In this document: in pieces, positions 22,205-31,836 of the stretch | Layout of the letters: each line of letters starts with the position of its first letter | Position numbering within the stretch: position 1 is the first letter of the stretch | Assembly (NCBI GenBank): GCA_963835375.1 | Contig: CAWIGB010000011.1 | Location: 124,001-188,000, forward strand | DNA from: Salinisphaera sp963835375 | GTDB lineage: Bacteria; Pseudomonadota; Gammaproteobacteria; Nevskiales; Salinisphaeraceae | Reading direction: 5' to 3' | DNA length: 64,000 bases | Position numbers and translations under genes: made by a program | The notes under the pieces: generated by a model | Seen by the model: the letters and a program-made list of their open reading frames with translations, nothing else | Told to the model about the DNA's origin: nothing | Databases searched by the model: none

Positions 22205-22220
22205 CTGTATATAAATACAG
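22205..22220 (+). promoter_or_regulatory. LexA operator (SOS box) of imuA-imuB-dnaE2
   Basis: CTGTATATAAATACAG matches the CTGT-N8-ACAG LexA consensus with an AT-only centre. It contains TATAAA (22210-22215), a likely -10, so LexA would block RNA polymerase directly. The box ends two bases before the imuA ATG. Confidence 0.95.
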
Positions 22221-22222
22221 TT

Positions 22223-23053
22223 ATGCAGACGCGCAAAAACAACCTGACCGACAACAGCCCGGCTGCCATGCTGGAGGCACGCTGGCAGCGATTCGGCGTT
22301 CACCGTGCCAGCCGCGCCGCTGTACCTCGCACCTGCTCGAGCGGCTGGCCCTGGCTCGATGCCCTGCTGCCCGGTGGTGGTTATCCTCTGGCCGCCGTGA
22401 CGGAATTTCTGGTGGAGTCTTCCGGCCAAGGCGAGCTCAGCCTGCTTCTCGCCGCGCTCAAGCCGCGGCTGGATGCTCACGCCGACAGCCGGCTGGTTTT
22501 CGTTGAACCGCCCTATCGACTGAATGCACCCGCGCTGGACGGCGCCGGCATCGACCGATCACGCGTTCCTGTCATCCGCTGCCGTGATACGGCCGAGCGA
22601 ATCTGGAGCATCGAACAATTGGCCGCTGCCGGCGGTTTCGTTGCCTTCGTGCTCTGGGACAATAATCTGGACACACCGGCTCTGCGTCGCCTGCAACTGG
22701 CCAGTGAAAAGGCCGGTGGCCCCGTTTTCGTCTATCGCGATCTTGCCTGTGCCCGGCATCGATCACCGGCCGCCTTGAGGCTGGCGATCCGCAGCGGCAA
22801 CGGACGACAGACAATAGAGGTGCTCAAATGTCGGGGCCCTGCCGGCGGATACACTGCCGGTCTGAAAGTCTCACGCGATCAAGCATGGGCGCCTGTCTCA
22901 GCCCAGCCTGGTGCCCGCGACCCGATCCCGGCCGCCCCCGCGAACGGCGAGATGGCCCACACGCCCGAGGCGCCTTCTGCCAAGACGAGTGTCCGTCCGC
23001 GCTCGAATGCCACGACCGCCAGAAACGAAACGCGCCGCTCGCATACCCGATAA
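22223..23053 (+). CDS. imuA: Translesion-synthesis accessory protein ImuA
   Basis: RecA/SulA-like accessory protein of damage-induced mutagenesis, working with ImuB and DnaE2. It shows SGWPWLDALLPGGGYPLAAV near the start, VEPPYRLNAPALDGAGID, and GFVAFVLWDNNLDTPALRRL in the core, with a divergent basic tail after residue ~215. At 276 residues it is somewhat long. ATG 22223 directly follows the LexA box and has no ribosome site. With the -10 inside the box, the mRNA would start at or next to the ATG, so it may be leaderless; ATG 22268 is an alternative. The imuB start follows 3 bases after the stop. Confidence 0.88.
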   Translation: MQTRKNNLTDNSPAAMLEARWQRFGVHRASRAAVPRTCSSGWPWLDALLPGGGYPLAAVTEFLVESSGQGELSLLLAALKPRLDAHADSRLVFVEPPYRLNAPALDGAGIDRSRVPVIRCRDTAERIWSIEQLAAAGGFVAFVLWDNNLDTPALRRLQLASEKAGGPVFVYRDLACARHRSPAALRLAIRSGNGRQTIEVLKCRGPAGGYTAGLKVSRDQAWAPVSAQPGARDPIPAAPANGEMAHTPEAPSAKTSVRPRSNATTARNETRRSHTR

Positions 23054-23056
23054 ACC

Positions 23057-24493
23057 ATGTGGCTGGCGCTGCGTTTTCCGAACTGGGGGCTGGATTGTCG
23101 TGGTGTAACGGACGAGCGGCCCATCCTCGTCGTCGAGACCACGAACCAGCGTCAGCAGGTCGTCGCAGCCAGCCGAACCGCCCGATCTCATGGCGTAAGA
23201 CTGGGCATGGGCCTGGTTGACGCCCGGATGCGCCTGCCCGAGATGGCACTCCTTGACCGTAGCCGATCGGCCGAGACCGCAGCCATAGCCCGGCTGGCCG
23301 GCTGGGCCTGGCGCTACAGCAGCCAGATTCACTGGTCGATCGTAGAGCGCGATATCGAATGCGCCCGACTGATTCTCGAGATCGGCGCCAGCCTTCGGTT
23401 ATTCGGTGGACGGCGCGCGCTGCTCGCAGCCATTCGTGATGATCTGGAATCGCTGGGTTATCGCTATCGCGCCGGCCTGGGCGACACGCCTCAGGCCGCC
23501 CTTGCCTTCAGTCGAGTACAGCGGAGCAGCCCCAGCGCTACCGGACTGGCCGGTTTGCCGCTCGCTTGCCTGGATCTCGACAACGGCACACGCAGCACGC
23601 TCAGGGCCAGCGGCTTTCGCTGGGCGGGCGAACTCCTGGCCTTACCGCCTTCCACCCTGGCCCGACGCTTCGGAAAGATGCCGCTGGCCTATCTGGAACA
23701 ACTGCGAGGGCGACGCCCTCACGAGTTGCAACTTTACGAACTGCCGGAACGTTACCGAACCCAGCACGAACTCATCGGCGCGGTCGAAAGCACCCAAGGC
23801 CTGATCTTCGTGCTGCGGCGCGTCTTCACCGAGCTTTCGATCTTCCTGCGTGGCGCAGACAGTGCGATACAGACACTGCAGCTGAGCCTGATTCACGAAC
23901 GCCAGCCGGCCACGCGGATCACGCTGCGGCTATCGGCGCCTTCCCACGATGCCCGGCATCTGGAACGTGTCGCCTGCGAACGTCTCGAACGCATCACGCT
24001 AGGCGCGCCGGTACTCGGAATCGGACTGGTCAGCGATCGACTTCGCCCGGCCGACCATCAGCAAGGCGCGCTCTGGCGTCAGAGCGAGCAGAGCGTCAAC
24101 GATGCCTGGCCGGGCGTGCTCGATCGATTGCGCGCCCGCCTCGGCCACCAGGCTGTTCAGTGGCTGGATGCTCCGAATGATCATCGTCCGGAGCGGGCCT
24201 CGGTTGAACGAGACAGCGCGCCATCTCGATGGGCCGCGTTCGGCGCCGGGCACGATGCCCTGCCGCGCCCGCTGTGGCTGCTCGAGCCGCCCGAACCGAT
24301 CGACGCCGAAGCAATCGAAGCCATGCGCTGGATCAGCGGCCCCGAGCGCATCGAAAGCGGCTGGTGGGATATCGGACAGCGGCGCGACTACTACCGTGCC
24401 GTCGACACCCGCGGCCGCCTCATCTGGCTGTTTCGCGAGCTGGACATGGGCGACACCACAGGCAGCTATTTTCTGCATGGCTTGTTCGGCTAG
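23057..24493 (+). CDS. imuB: Y-family polymerase-like protein ImuB
   Basis: Inactive Y-family polymerase homologue that bridges DnaE2 to the sliding clamp. The start MWLALRFPNWGLDC and the end SGPERIESGWWDIGQRRDYY / LIWLFRELD are typical. The region that holds catalytic carboxylates in active polymerases reads LEIGASLRLFGG, consistent with loss of catalysis. QGALW at about residues 335-339 resembles a beta-clamp pentapeptide (Q-x-x-L-aromatic). At 478 residues the frame is unbroken. It follows imuA by 3 bases and dnaE2 begins 14 bases after it. Confidence 0.92.
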   Translation: MWLALRFPNWGLDCRGVTDERPILVVETTNQRQQVVAASRTARSHGVRLGMGLVDARMRLPEMALLDRSRSAETAAIARLAGWAWRYSSQIHWSIVERDIECARLILEIGASLRLFGGRRALLAAIRDDLESLGYRYRAGLGDTPQAALAFSRVQRSSPSATGLAGLPLACLDLDNGTRSTLRASGFRWAGELLALPPSTLARRFGKMPLAYLEQLRGRRPHELQLYELPERYRTQHELIGAVESTQGLIFVLRRVFTELSIFLRGADSAIQTLQLSLIHERQPATRITLRLSAPSHDARHLERVACERLERITLGAPVLGIGLVSDRLRPADHQQGALWRQSEQSVNDAWPGVLDRLRARLGHQAVQWLDAPNDHRPERASVERDSAPSRWAAFGAGHDALPRPLWLLEPPEPIDAEAIEAMRWISGPERIESGWWDIGQRRDYYRAVDTRGRLIWLFRELDMGDTTGSYFLHGLFG

Positions 24494-24507
24494 ACCACGA
24501 ACACATC

Positions 24508-27500
24508 ATGAGAAATCACTTGAGCGCACATCAAATATATTACGCAGAACTCTGTTGTGTAAGTAATTTTTCATTTAGACGCGGCGCATCCGACCCGGAA
24601 GAGCTGTTCGAGCGCGCTGCGCGTCTGGGTTACAGCGCTCTGGCCATCACGGATGAATGCAGCCTCGCCGGCGCCGTGCGAGCGCTTGTTGCATCCGAGC
24701 GGGTCGGGGTGCCGCTCATCCTCGGAAGCCGCTTCACCCTGGATGAAGGCCCGACGCTGGTGGCGCTGGCCCGAGACCGGTGCGGCTATACCCAGCTTTG
24801 CCGGCTCATCACGCAAGCGCGCCGCCATGCCGCCAAGGGCTGTTACCGACTGACGCGCGCCGAAATGGATACCATCAAGCTTGATGGCTGCTGGTTGCTG
24901 GTGCTGCCGGAGCAAAGTCGCCCACCCGACCAGAACACGCACGAGCTGCTCGGCTGGCTGAGCGTGCGGTATCCCCGCACGGCCCGGATCGCACTGGCTA
25001 GGCATCGCGGCCCGAACGATCTTCTCCACGTGGAACGCTTGAACAATCTGCGCTTGCAATATGGCCTGCCTATCGTGGCAGTCGGCGACGCCCATATGCA
25101 CAGTCGCTCGCGGCGTGCGCTGCAAGATATCTTTACTGCGTTGCGTCTGGGCACCAGCGTACCCAAAGCCGGTCATGCCTTGGCAGCCAACGGCGAACGT
25201 TATCTGCGGCCGCGTGCCACACTGGCTGCGTTGTATCCGGCCGATGCCTTGGCCGAGACGCGTCGTATCGCCGAGGATTGCCGTTTCGATCTGCGGACCA
25301 TCCGTTACAACTATCCGGCCGAACTCGTTCCAGACGAACATACTTCAAGCAGTTTCTTGAAAGTTCTGGTTGAAGAAGGCCTGGCAAGTCGTTGGCCTGA
25401 TGGCGTTTCTGACCCCGTTCGAGCCAAGATCGATGAGGAGCTCGAGATCATCGAGTTCATGGACTATCCGCACTATTTCCTGACCGTCCACGACATCGTG
25501 GCCGAAGCACGCCGGCGCGGAATTCTGTGCCAGGGCCGAGGATCGGCCGCCAACTCAGTGGTCTGTTTCTGCCTGGGTATTACCGAAGTCGATCCAACGC
25601 GGCATGAACTCCTGTTCGAACGTTTCATTTCCCGCGACCGCAACGAGCCGCCGGATATCGACGTGGACTTCGAGCACGAACGCCGCGAGGAAATAATCCA
25701 GTACATCTACGGCAAGTACGGCCGATCGCGGGCTGCCCTCGCCGCTACCGTGATCCGCTATCGGCCCCGCAGCGCCATGCGCGACGTCGGCCGGGCCATG
25801 GGATTGTCTACCGACCAGATCGAGACGCTGGCCGGCGAACTGTCACGCCGTGCGGATGACGGCACGCTGGCTGAGCAGCTCGTCGCGCGCGGCGTGCGCA
25901 TCGATGCCCAGCTGCTGCACCGGATTCTGGTGCTGGTGGATACGCTGCTCGGCTTTCCGCGACATCTTTCACAGCACGTGGGCGGCTTTGTGCTCAGCCA
26001 ATGTCCGCTGGAAGAGCTGGTGCCGGTGGAGAACGCGGCCATGGCCGATCGCACGATCATTCAGTGGGACAAGGATGATCTGGAAGCCGTGGGCCTGATG
26101 AAGATCGATGTGCTGGCGCTCGGCATGCTGACCTGTATCCGGCGCTGTTTCGATCTGGTGGCCGGCTACACCGGGCGGCTGCTGTCGATGGCAGGAATTC
26201 CGGGGGGCGACGGCCCGACCTACAGGATGATCCAGAAGGCCGATACGATCGGCGTGTTCCAGATCGAATCGCGCGCACAGATGACGCATGCTGCCACGGC
26301 TGAAGCCGCAGAGGTTCTTCGATCTGGTGGTCGAGGTCGCAATCGTGCGTCCCGGCCCGATCCAGGGCGGCATGGTGCATCCCTATCTCAAGGCACGCGA
26401 GCACCCGGAGAGCATCACCTATCCCGAGCAATGCCCTGCGCGGCGTACTCGAACGCACGCTGGGCGTGCCCATCTTCCAGGAGCAGGTCATGAAGATCGC
26501 GATGGTGGCCGCCGATTTCAGCGGCGACGAGGCCAACGGCCTGCGCAAGTCGATGGCGGCCTGGAAACAGCGAAGGCGGCCTGGAACCCTGGCGCGATCG
26601 GCTGAAGTCCGGCATGCGCCACAATGGCTATCCGGAGGCGTTCGCCGATCGCATATTCGAACAGATCAAGGGCTTCGGCAGTTACGGCTTCCCCGAATCG
26701 CACGCGGTGAGCTTCGCCCTGCTGGTCTATGTTTCGGCCTGGCTGAAGTGTCATTATCCGGCGGCGTTCGCGGCGGCTCTGCTCAACAGCCAGCCGATGG
26801 GTTTCTATGCGCCGGCCCAGCTCGTGCGCGATGCGCGCAAGCACGGAGTCGAGGTTCGGGCTCCCGATATCCGATATTCACACCGCGACTGCACGCTGGA
26901 AGCCGCCCCGGGCGAAGCCGCGGGTTACCACGACCGCCCGGCGCTGCGTCTTGGCCTGCGGATGATCAAGGGGCTTTCGCCGGCAGCCGCGACCCGGATC
27001 GTGACGGCTCGGACACGAAAGGCATTCGTCAACGTGGGTGACCTGGTCACACGCGCCCGCCTGGATCGGCGCGCGCGCGATGCCCTGGCGCGTGCCGACG
27101 CCCTGGCGGGCCTGGCCGGCCATCGACATCGCGCGCAGTGGCAGATCGCGGCTGCGGAAGTGCACGACGATCTGTTCGCCCATATCGACGCCCCCGAAGC
27201 CGAAGTCGCACTGGCTGAACCGAGCGAGGCTGCGGACATCGTGGCCGATTATCACAGCACCGGGCTGACGCTGCGGCGTCATCCCATGGCACTGTTGCGC
27301 CCCGGCCTGGCGCCGACGGGCGCAATGACGGCGGCGACCTTCAACCGCCTGACACACGAAGCGCGCGCTCATGTCGCCGGAATCGTGACCATGCGCCAGC
27401 GCCCCGGCAGCGCCAAGGGCGTGACGTTTGTCACCCTGGAGGACGAAAGCGGCACCGTGAACGTCATCGTGCGCCGCGAAGTGCTGGCCCGATATCGCAT

Positions 27501-27642
27501 CCTCGTTCTGTCTGCCCGTCTGCTCCGCGTGACCGGAGTGATGCAGCGTGCCGGCGAGGTCCGACATTGCCTGGCGTGCGAGATCTTCGATGAGACCGAG
27601 CGGCTCGGCGCGCTCGATACGCGATCACGCGATTTTCATTGA
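24508..27642 (+). CDS. dnaE2: Error-prone DNA polymerase DnaE2 (three frameshifts)
   Basis: C-family polymerase that carries out SOS-induced translesion synthesis with ImuA and ImuB. PHP-domain start: YYAELCCVSNFSFRRGASDP and LAITDECSLAGAVRA. Palm catalytic carboxylates: GRGSAANSVVCF and EPPDIDVDFEHERREE. Fingers and helix-hairpin-helix region: KGFGSYGFPESHAVSFALL; C-terminal OB fold: VTFVTLEDESGTVNVIVRR. Frames shift near 26287, 26440 and 26575; correcting them gives about 1,045 residues, normal for DnaE2. Start ATG 24508 gives a short N-terminal extension before the usual YAEL. The first ~25 codons are more AT-rich than the rest. Confidence 0.92.
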
Positions 27643-27910
27643 TGGCCCCTTCGGAGCGTGCCCGAGCCGGAGGCGATCACTGTCGCCATGCTTTTCGAAG
27701 GTTCGTCAATGCCGGCATGCCTCGGCGGCCAGCGTATCGGCTCACGCCGGCCCAGGCGCGCTCATCCCGCAGCCGTCGTCCGGGCCGCGCGCTTGGGTGG
27801 TGGTAACACCACTCTCATCCGCAACGCCGGTCCGATAGTATCGTGTAGAGAAACCACGGTTACGGCAGGCCGCCAAGGCGCCGCCCGATTCGCTTCAAGG
27901 ATTCCGTTGC

Positions 27911-29959
27911 ATGACGAATGATCCGTCCGATCAGGACGACAAGCGCGAAGACGACGCCGAGCACGCGTCCGGGGCAGAGAAAAACAACGAGGAAAACGTA
28001 TCGAAGAAAAGCGAGCAGGAGCAGATCGCTCAGGCGCATTCGCCCGAGGAGCACGCTGAAAGCAGCGAAAAGGAAGAGACCTCGATCGGGCCGAGCCGTC
28101 TGCTGACGCTGTCGCTGGGCGCACTCGGCGTCTCCTATGGCGATATCGGCACCAGCCCGCTGTACGCGCTGCGGGAATGCTTCAAGGGGTCGAGCCACCT
28201 GGCTCCCAGCAACGCCAATGTCATCGGTATTCTGTCGCTGATCTTCTGGGCGCTCATTCTGGTCGTGTCGACCAAGTACATGATGTTCGTCACCCGCGCG
28301 AACAACAACGGCGAAGGCGGCATGCTCGCACTGGTCGCCCTGCTCAATCCGTGGCGTCGCGACGCCGGGCGGCACTCGGCGCTTCTGCTCAAGCTCGGCG
28401 TGTTCGGCAGCGCCCTGCTCTATGGCAGTTTCATGCTCACGCCTGCGATCTCGGTCTCGAGCGCCGTCGAAGGCCTGAACGTCGCAACCTCGATCTTCAA
28501 GCCCTACGTCATTCCCATCACGATCGTGATTCTGATCGCGCTGTTCGCGATCCAGAGCCGTGGTACGGAGACCGTCGGCAAGTTCTTCGGCCCGGTCATG
28601 ATCGTCTGGTTCGTCACGCTCGGCACGCTCGGCATATACGGCATCCTGCATGAACCGAGCGTGCTCGCCGCCATCAATCCGTGGCATGCGCTCGAATTCT
28701 TCGTCCGCAACCACTGGACCGGCTTCGTGGTACTGGGCGCGGTCTTTCTGGTGGTGACCGGCGGCGAGGCCATGTACGCCGACATGGGGCATTTCGGCAG
28801 ACGCCCGATCCAGATCGCCTGGTTCGGCCTGGTCCTGCCTGCGCTGCTGCTGAACTACTACGGTCAGGGTGCGATGCTCATCCACGCCCACGGCGTCTCG
28901 GCGAAGCAGCCCTTCTATGAACTGGCCCCGGGCTGGGCACTCTATCCGCTGGTAGTGCTCGCCACGGCTGCGACGGTCATCGCCTCGCAGGCCGTGATCT
29001 CGGGCGCGTTCTCGTTGACACGCCAGGCCGTGCAGCTCGGTCAGCTGCCACCGATGCGCCTGTTCCAGACCTCGTCCGAGGAATACGGCCAGATCTACGT
29101 GCCCACGCTGAACTGGCTGCTCATGCTCGCCACGATCGGGCTCGTGCTCGGCTTCCGCACATCGACCAATCTCGCATGGGCATACGGCGTGGGTATTTCG
29201 TTCGCGATGACCATCACGACCTGTCTCGCTTTCTTCATCATGCGGGAGCGCTGGAAATGGCCGCTCTGGGTGGCCCTGTCACTCACCTTGGGCTTTCTGG
29301 CGGTGGATCTGCCGTTCTTCGGCGCCAATCTTCTGAAGATTCCCCATGGTGGCTGGTTTCCGGTCGCCACCGCGGTGCTGGTCTATACCCTGATGTCGAC
29401 CTGGCGCCGGGGACGCGAGCTTCTGCGTGAACGCCTGGTCGAGGACGAGCCGGTCCCGCTCGACGAGTTCATCGAGGATCTCGCCACCGACGACACGGTG
29501 CGGGTCAAGGGCACCGCGATTTTCCTGACGGGCAGCGATGCCGGCACGCCACCCATGCTGCTGCATCATCTCGAACACAACCAGGTGCTGCACGAGCACG
29601 TGCTGCTGCTGACGGTGAGAACCGAGGATGTGCCGCGCATCCCCGCGGCCGACCGCCTCGAAATCGACGACCTCGGCCAAGGCGTGTATCGCGTGTTCGC
29701 CCGCTACGGCTTCATGCAGAACCCGAATGTGCCGGTCGCCGTGAGGCTGTGCGAGCGCTTCGGGCTGGATTTCGATACCGACAAGGCGACCTACTACATC
29801 GGTCGCGCCACGGTCATTCCCACCGATGAGGTCCCGGGCATGATGCTCTGGCGCGAGAAGCTGTTCGCCTTCATGTCGCGTAATGCCATCCAGCCGACCT
29901 CTTACTATCGTGTGCCCCCCGATCGTGTGATCGAATTCGGGCTCCGGGTCGAGATCTAG
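27911..29959 (+). CDS. kup: Low-affinity potassium uptake protein Kup
   Basis: Proton-coupled potassium symporter of the inner membrane. Family signature: LGALGVSYGDIGTSPLYALR; further KUP motifs are NNNGEGGMLAL, GGEAMYADMGHFGRRPIQIA and LLNYYGQGAM. About 12 membrane helices span residues ~65-500, followed by a ~180-residue soluble tail. A hydrophilic, very acidic ~55-residue N-terminal extension makes it 682 residues, longer than the ~620 of E. coli Kup. The frame is intact. The 268 bases upstream (27643-27910) contain no gene. It converges on the aldo-keto reductase gene. Confidence 0.95.
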   Translation: MTNDPSDQDDKREDDAEHASGAEKNNEENVSKKSEQEQIAQAHSPEEHAESSEKEETSIGPSRLLTLSLGALGVSYGDIGTSPLYALRECFKGSSHLAPSNANVIGILSLIFWALILVVSTKYMMFVTRANNNGEGGMLALVALLNPWRRDAGRHSALLLKLGVFGSALLYGSFMLTPAISVSSAVEGLNVATSIFKPYVIPITIVILIALFAIQSRGTETVGKFFGPVMIVWFVTLGTLGIYGILHEPSVLAAINPWHALEFFVRNHWTGFVVLGAVFLVVTGGEAMYADMGHFGRRPIQIAWFGLVLPALLLNYYGQGAMLIHAHGVSAKQPFYELAPGWALYPLVVLATAATVIASQAVISGAFSLTRQAVQLGQLPPMRLFQTSSEEYGQIYVPTLNWLLMLATIGLVLGFRTSTNLAWAYGVGISFAMTITTCLAFFIMRERWKWPLWVALSLTLGFLAVDLPFFGANLLKIPHGGWFPVATAVLVYTLMSTWRRGRELLRERLVEDEPVPLDEFIEDLATDDTVRVKGTAIFLTGSDAGTPPMLLHHLEHNQVLHEHVLLLTVRTEDVPRIPAADRLEIDDLGQGVYRVFARYGFMQNPNVPVAVRLCERFGLDFDTDKATYYIGRATVIPTDEVPGMMLWREKLFAFMSRNAIQPTSYYRVPPDRVIEFGLRVEI

Positions 29960-30090
29960 ACAGGGCTGGGCCTGTCGGGCGATCCCGGCAGGCCGACGAT
30001 CGACCGGCAAGCCGTCGCGCCGGCGGCAGTGTGCGCTCCGCGCGAACAGGTTTGAGACTGGCTGACATCTCATGCATGGCCGCAACGGAT

Positions 30091-30921
30091 CTAGTAGATC
30101 TGCAGCGGCTCCGGGCTTTCGGGCGCCGGAAACATCGAATCCAGCTCGGCGAGATCGTCGGCGGTGAGGACGATGCCTGTAGCTGCCGCATTTTCCTCCA
30201 CCCGCAGGGGATGAGCCGATTTCGGAATTGGCATCACCTCGCTTTGATGGAGCAGCCAGGCGAGCGCCGCCTGGGCTGCCGTCATGTCGCGCGCCTCGGC
30301 AAAATGCTGAAGCTCCGTGCTGCCGATCAGCCTGCCGCCATCGAACGGCGAATAGGCCATCGTCACGATCCCCGCCTTCTGCAGCCAGGAGAGCAGCGCC
30401 CATTCGATGCCGCGCTGGTTGAGATTGAACAGCAACTGATTGACCTGCATGTCGTGGCCGCCGGCACGGTTGAACCGCTGTGTCGCTTGCAGATCCAGAT
30501 TGCTGATGCCGTAATGACGGATCTTGCCGTCGGACTTGAGCCGCTGGAAGGCTCGAACGGTCTCTTCGTAGGGCGTATCCCCCTGCCAGTGCAGCAGATA
30601 CAGATCGAGGCGATCGGTGCCCAGCCGTTCCAGACTGGCTTCGCAAGCCGCAATGGCCGCCTCGAAGCCGGCATTCGACGGCAGCACCTTGCTGACCAGG
30701 AGCACCTCGTCGCGGCGACCGGCTATCGCTTCACCGACCAGCCGCTCAGCGCGTCCTCCACCATACATTTCGGCGGTATCGATCAACGCCAGGCCAAGGT
30801 CGATGCCGGTGCGCAGTGCCGCGATTTCGGTCGCACGCGTATTCGGATCGTCGCCGAGATACCAGGTGCCCTGGCCAAGGGCCGGCACGGTTTCGCCGCA
30901 GGGCAGAGTGAGATATTTCAT
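30091..30921 (-). CDS. Aldo/keto reductase
   Basis: NADPH-dependent TIM-barrel oxidoreductase of unknown carbonyl substrate. The catalytic tetrad is visible: Asp and Tyr in LIDTAEMYGGGRAE, Lys in VLLVSKVLPSNAG and His in DLYLLHWQGD. Cofactor-binding elements include HYGISNLD, MAYSPFDGG and IPKSAHPLRVEENAAA. At 276 residues it matches the family and the frame is intact. It is divergent from the alkyltransferase-like gene, sharing only ~55 bases, and converges on kup. Nothing in the neighbourhood fixes its substrate. Confidence 0.92.
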   Translation of the reverse strand: MKYLTLPCGETVPALGQGTWYLGDDPNTRATEIAALRTGIDLGLALIDTAEMYGGGRAERLVGEAIAGRRDEVLLVSKVLPSNAGFEAAIAACEASLERLGTDRLDLYLLHWQGDTPYEETVRAFQRLKSDGKIRHYGISNLDLQATQRFNRAGGHDMQVNQLLFNLNQRGIEWALLSWLQKAGIVTMAYSPFDGGRLIGSTELQHFAEARDMTAAQAALAWLLHQSEVMPIPKSAHPLRVEENAAATGIVLTADDLAELDSMFPAPESPEPLQIY

Positions 30922-30976
30922 GACTGAACGGTAGCGCGTAGTGCCGGCGGATGTCTCGCTCTGTCATTATCGCGCG

Positions 30977-31294
30977 ATGACCTCGTCTTTGTCCCACGAA
31001 CACATCTTTGCCGTGATCCGTCGGATTCCACCCGGCCGCGTGGCCACCTACGGTCAGATCGCCCGCCTTGCCGGCCACCCACGCGCGGCACGGCAAATCG
31101 GCTATGCGCTGCATCGCTGCCCGCCAAGTCTTCCCTGGCACCGGGTCCTCAATGCCCAGGGACGGATATCGCTACCCGCCGATAGCACATCGGCGTTGAC
31201 CCAGCGCCGGCGACTAATCGAGGAAGGCGTGACGTTCATCGGCGGTCGGGTCGATCTGGCATGCCATGGTTGGGACGACGGCGCGCCCGACTGA
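30977..31294 (+). CDS. Alkyltransferase-like protein (MGMT family, Cys replaced by Trp)
   Basis: Small DNA-binding protein related to O6-methylguanine methyltransferase. It has VIRRIPPGRVATYGQIARLA, the Arg finger region PRAARQIGYALHR and PWHRVLNAQG. The active-site Cys of true methyltransferases (PCHRV) is Trp, the mark of Atl proteins that flag alkylated bases for nucleotide excision repair instead of repairing them. I prefer ATG 30977 (about 105 residues, Atl-sized) over a GTG 36 bases earlier; neither has a strong ribosome site. Confidence 0.9.
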   Translation: MTSSLSHEHIFAVIRRIPPGRVATYGQIARLAGHPRAARQIGYALHRCPPSLPWHRVLNAQGRISLPADSTSALTQRRRLIEEGVTFIGGRVDLACHGWDDGAPD

Positions 31295-31356
31295 CTCATG
31301 GCGTCAGCGCGCGGCCGGTTATACAGTGGCATTCCGATCCGAAAACGGTGCTTCTC

Positions 31357-31722
31357 ATGGCCGCACTCCACGACACCGGCGTGTCCTTCTCTCCCTACTT
31401 CCAGATTCCGCCCGAAAGGATAGATGAGTTCCACGGGCTGGTGGATGAGTTCGTCGCCGCGACCACCAACGAACCGGGTTGCCTCTATTACGGGTTCTGC
31501 TTCAACGGCGACCAGGCGCTATGCCGAGAAGGCTATGCCGACGGCGATGCTTTTCTCGCGCACCTCGACAACGTCGGCGAGCTCTTCGCCCGGGCCCAGC
31601 AGGTCGCCACCGTCACGCGCATGGAAATGCATGGCCCTGAGCCCGAGCTCGCCAAGCTGCGCGAGCCGTTGGCTGATCTGGATATCGTCTGGTTCATCCA
31701 GGACTGCGGCTTCCGACGCTGA
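31357..31722 (+). CDS. Antibiotic biosynthesis monooxygenase-like (ABM fold) protein
   Basis: Predicted small dimeric alpha/beta-barrel protein; relatives include quinol monooxygenases and stress proteins without known substrates. The 121 residues show VSFSPYFQIPPERIDEFHGL, an NEPGCLYYGF strand and YADGDAFLAHLDNVGELFAR, typical of this fold. I chose ATG 31357 because residues upstream are low-complexity and do not fit the family. It lies 62 bases after the Atl gene in the same direction. The function is not predictable beyond the fold. Confidence 0.7.
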   Translation: MAALHDTGVSFSPYFQIPPERIDEFHGLVDEFVAATTNEPGCLYYGFCFNGDQALCREGYADGDAFLAHLDNVGELFARAQQVATVTRMEMHGPEPELAKLREPLADLDIVWFIQDCGFRR

Positions 31723-31836
31723 CGCCGCGACCGATGCTTTTTACACGCGCACCGGTAGCCATCGGTGCGCGCTCGCACGAAACTTCGACAGACCCTACAG
31801 TGGCCGGCATGGTTTTCGTGACGAAAAGAGCCTCTG

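Noticed and set aside
29279..30646. Long minus-strand frame spanning the kup end and the aldo-keto reductase
   Set aside because: Both underlying genes have intact catalytic motifs; the overlapping product is low-complexity and unrelated to any family.
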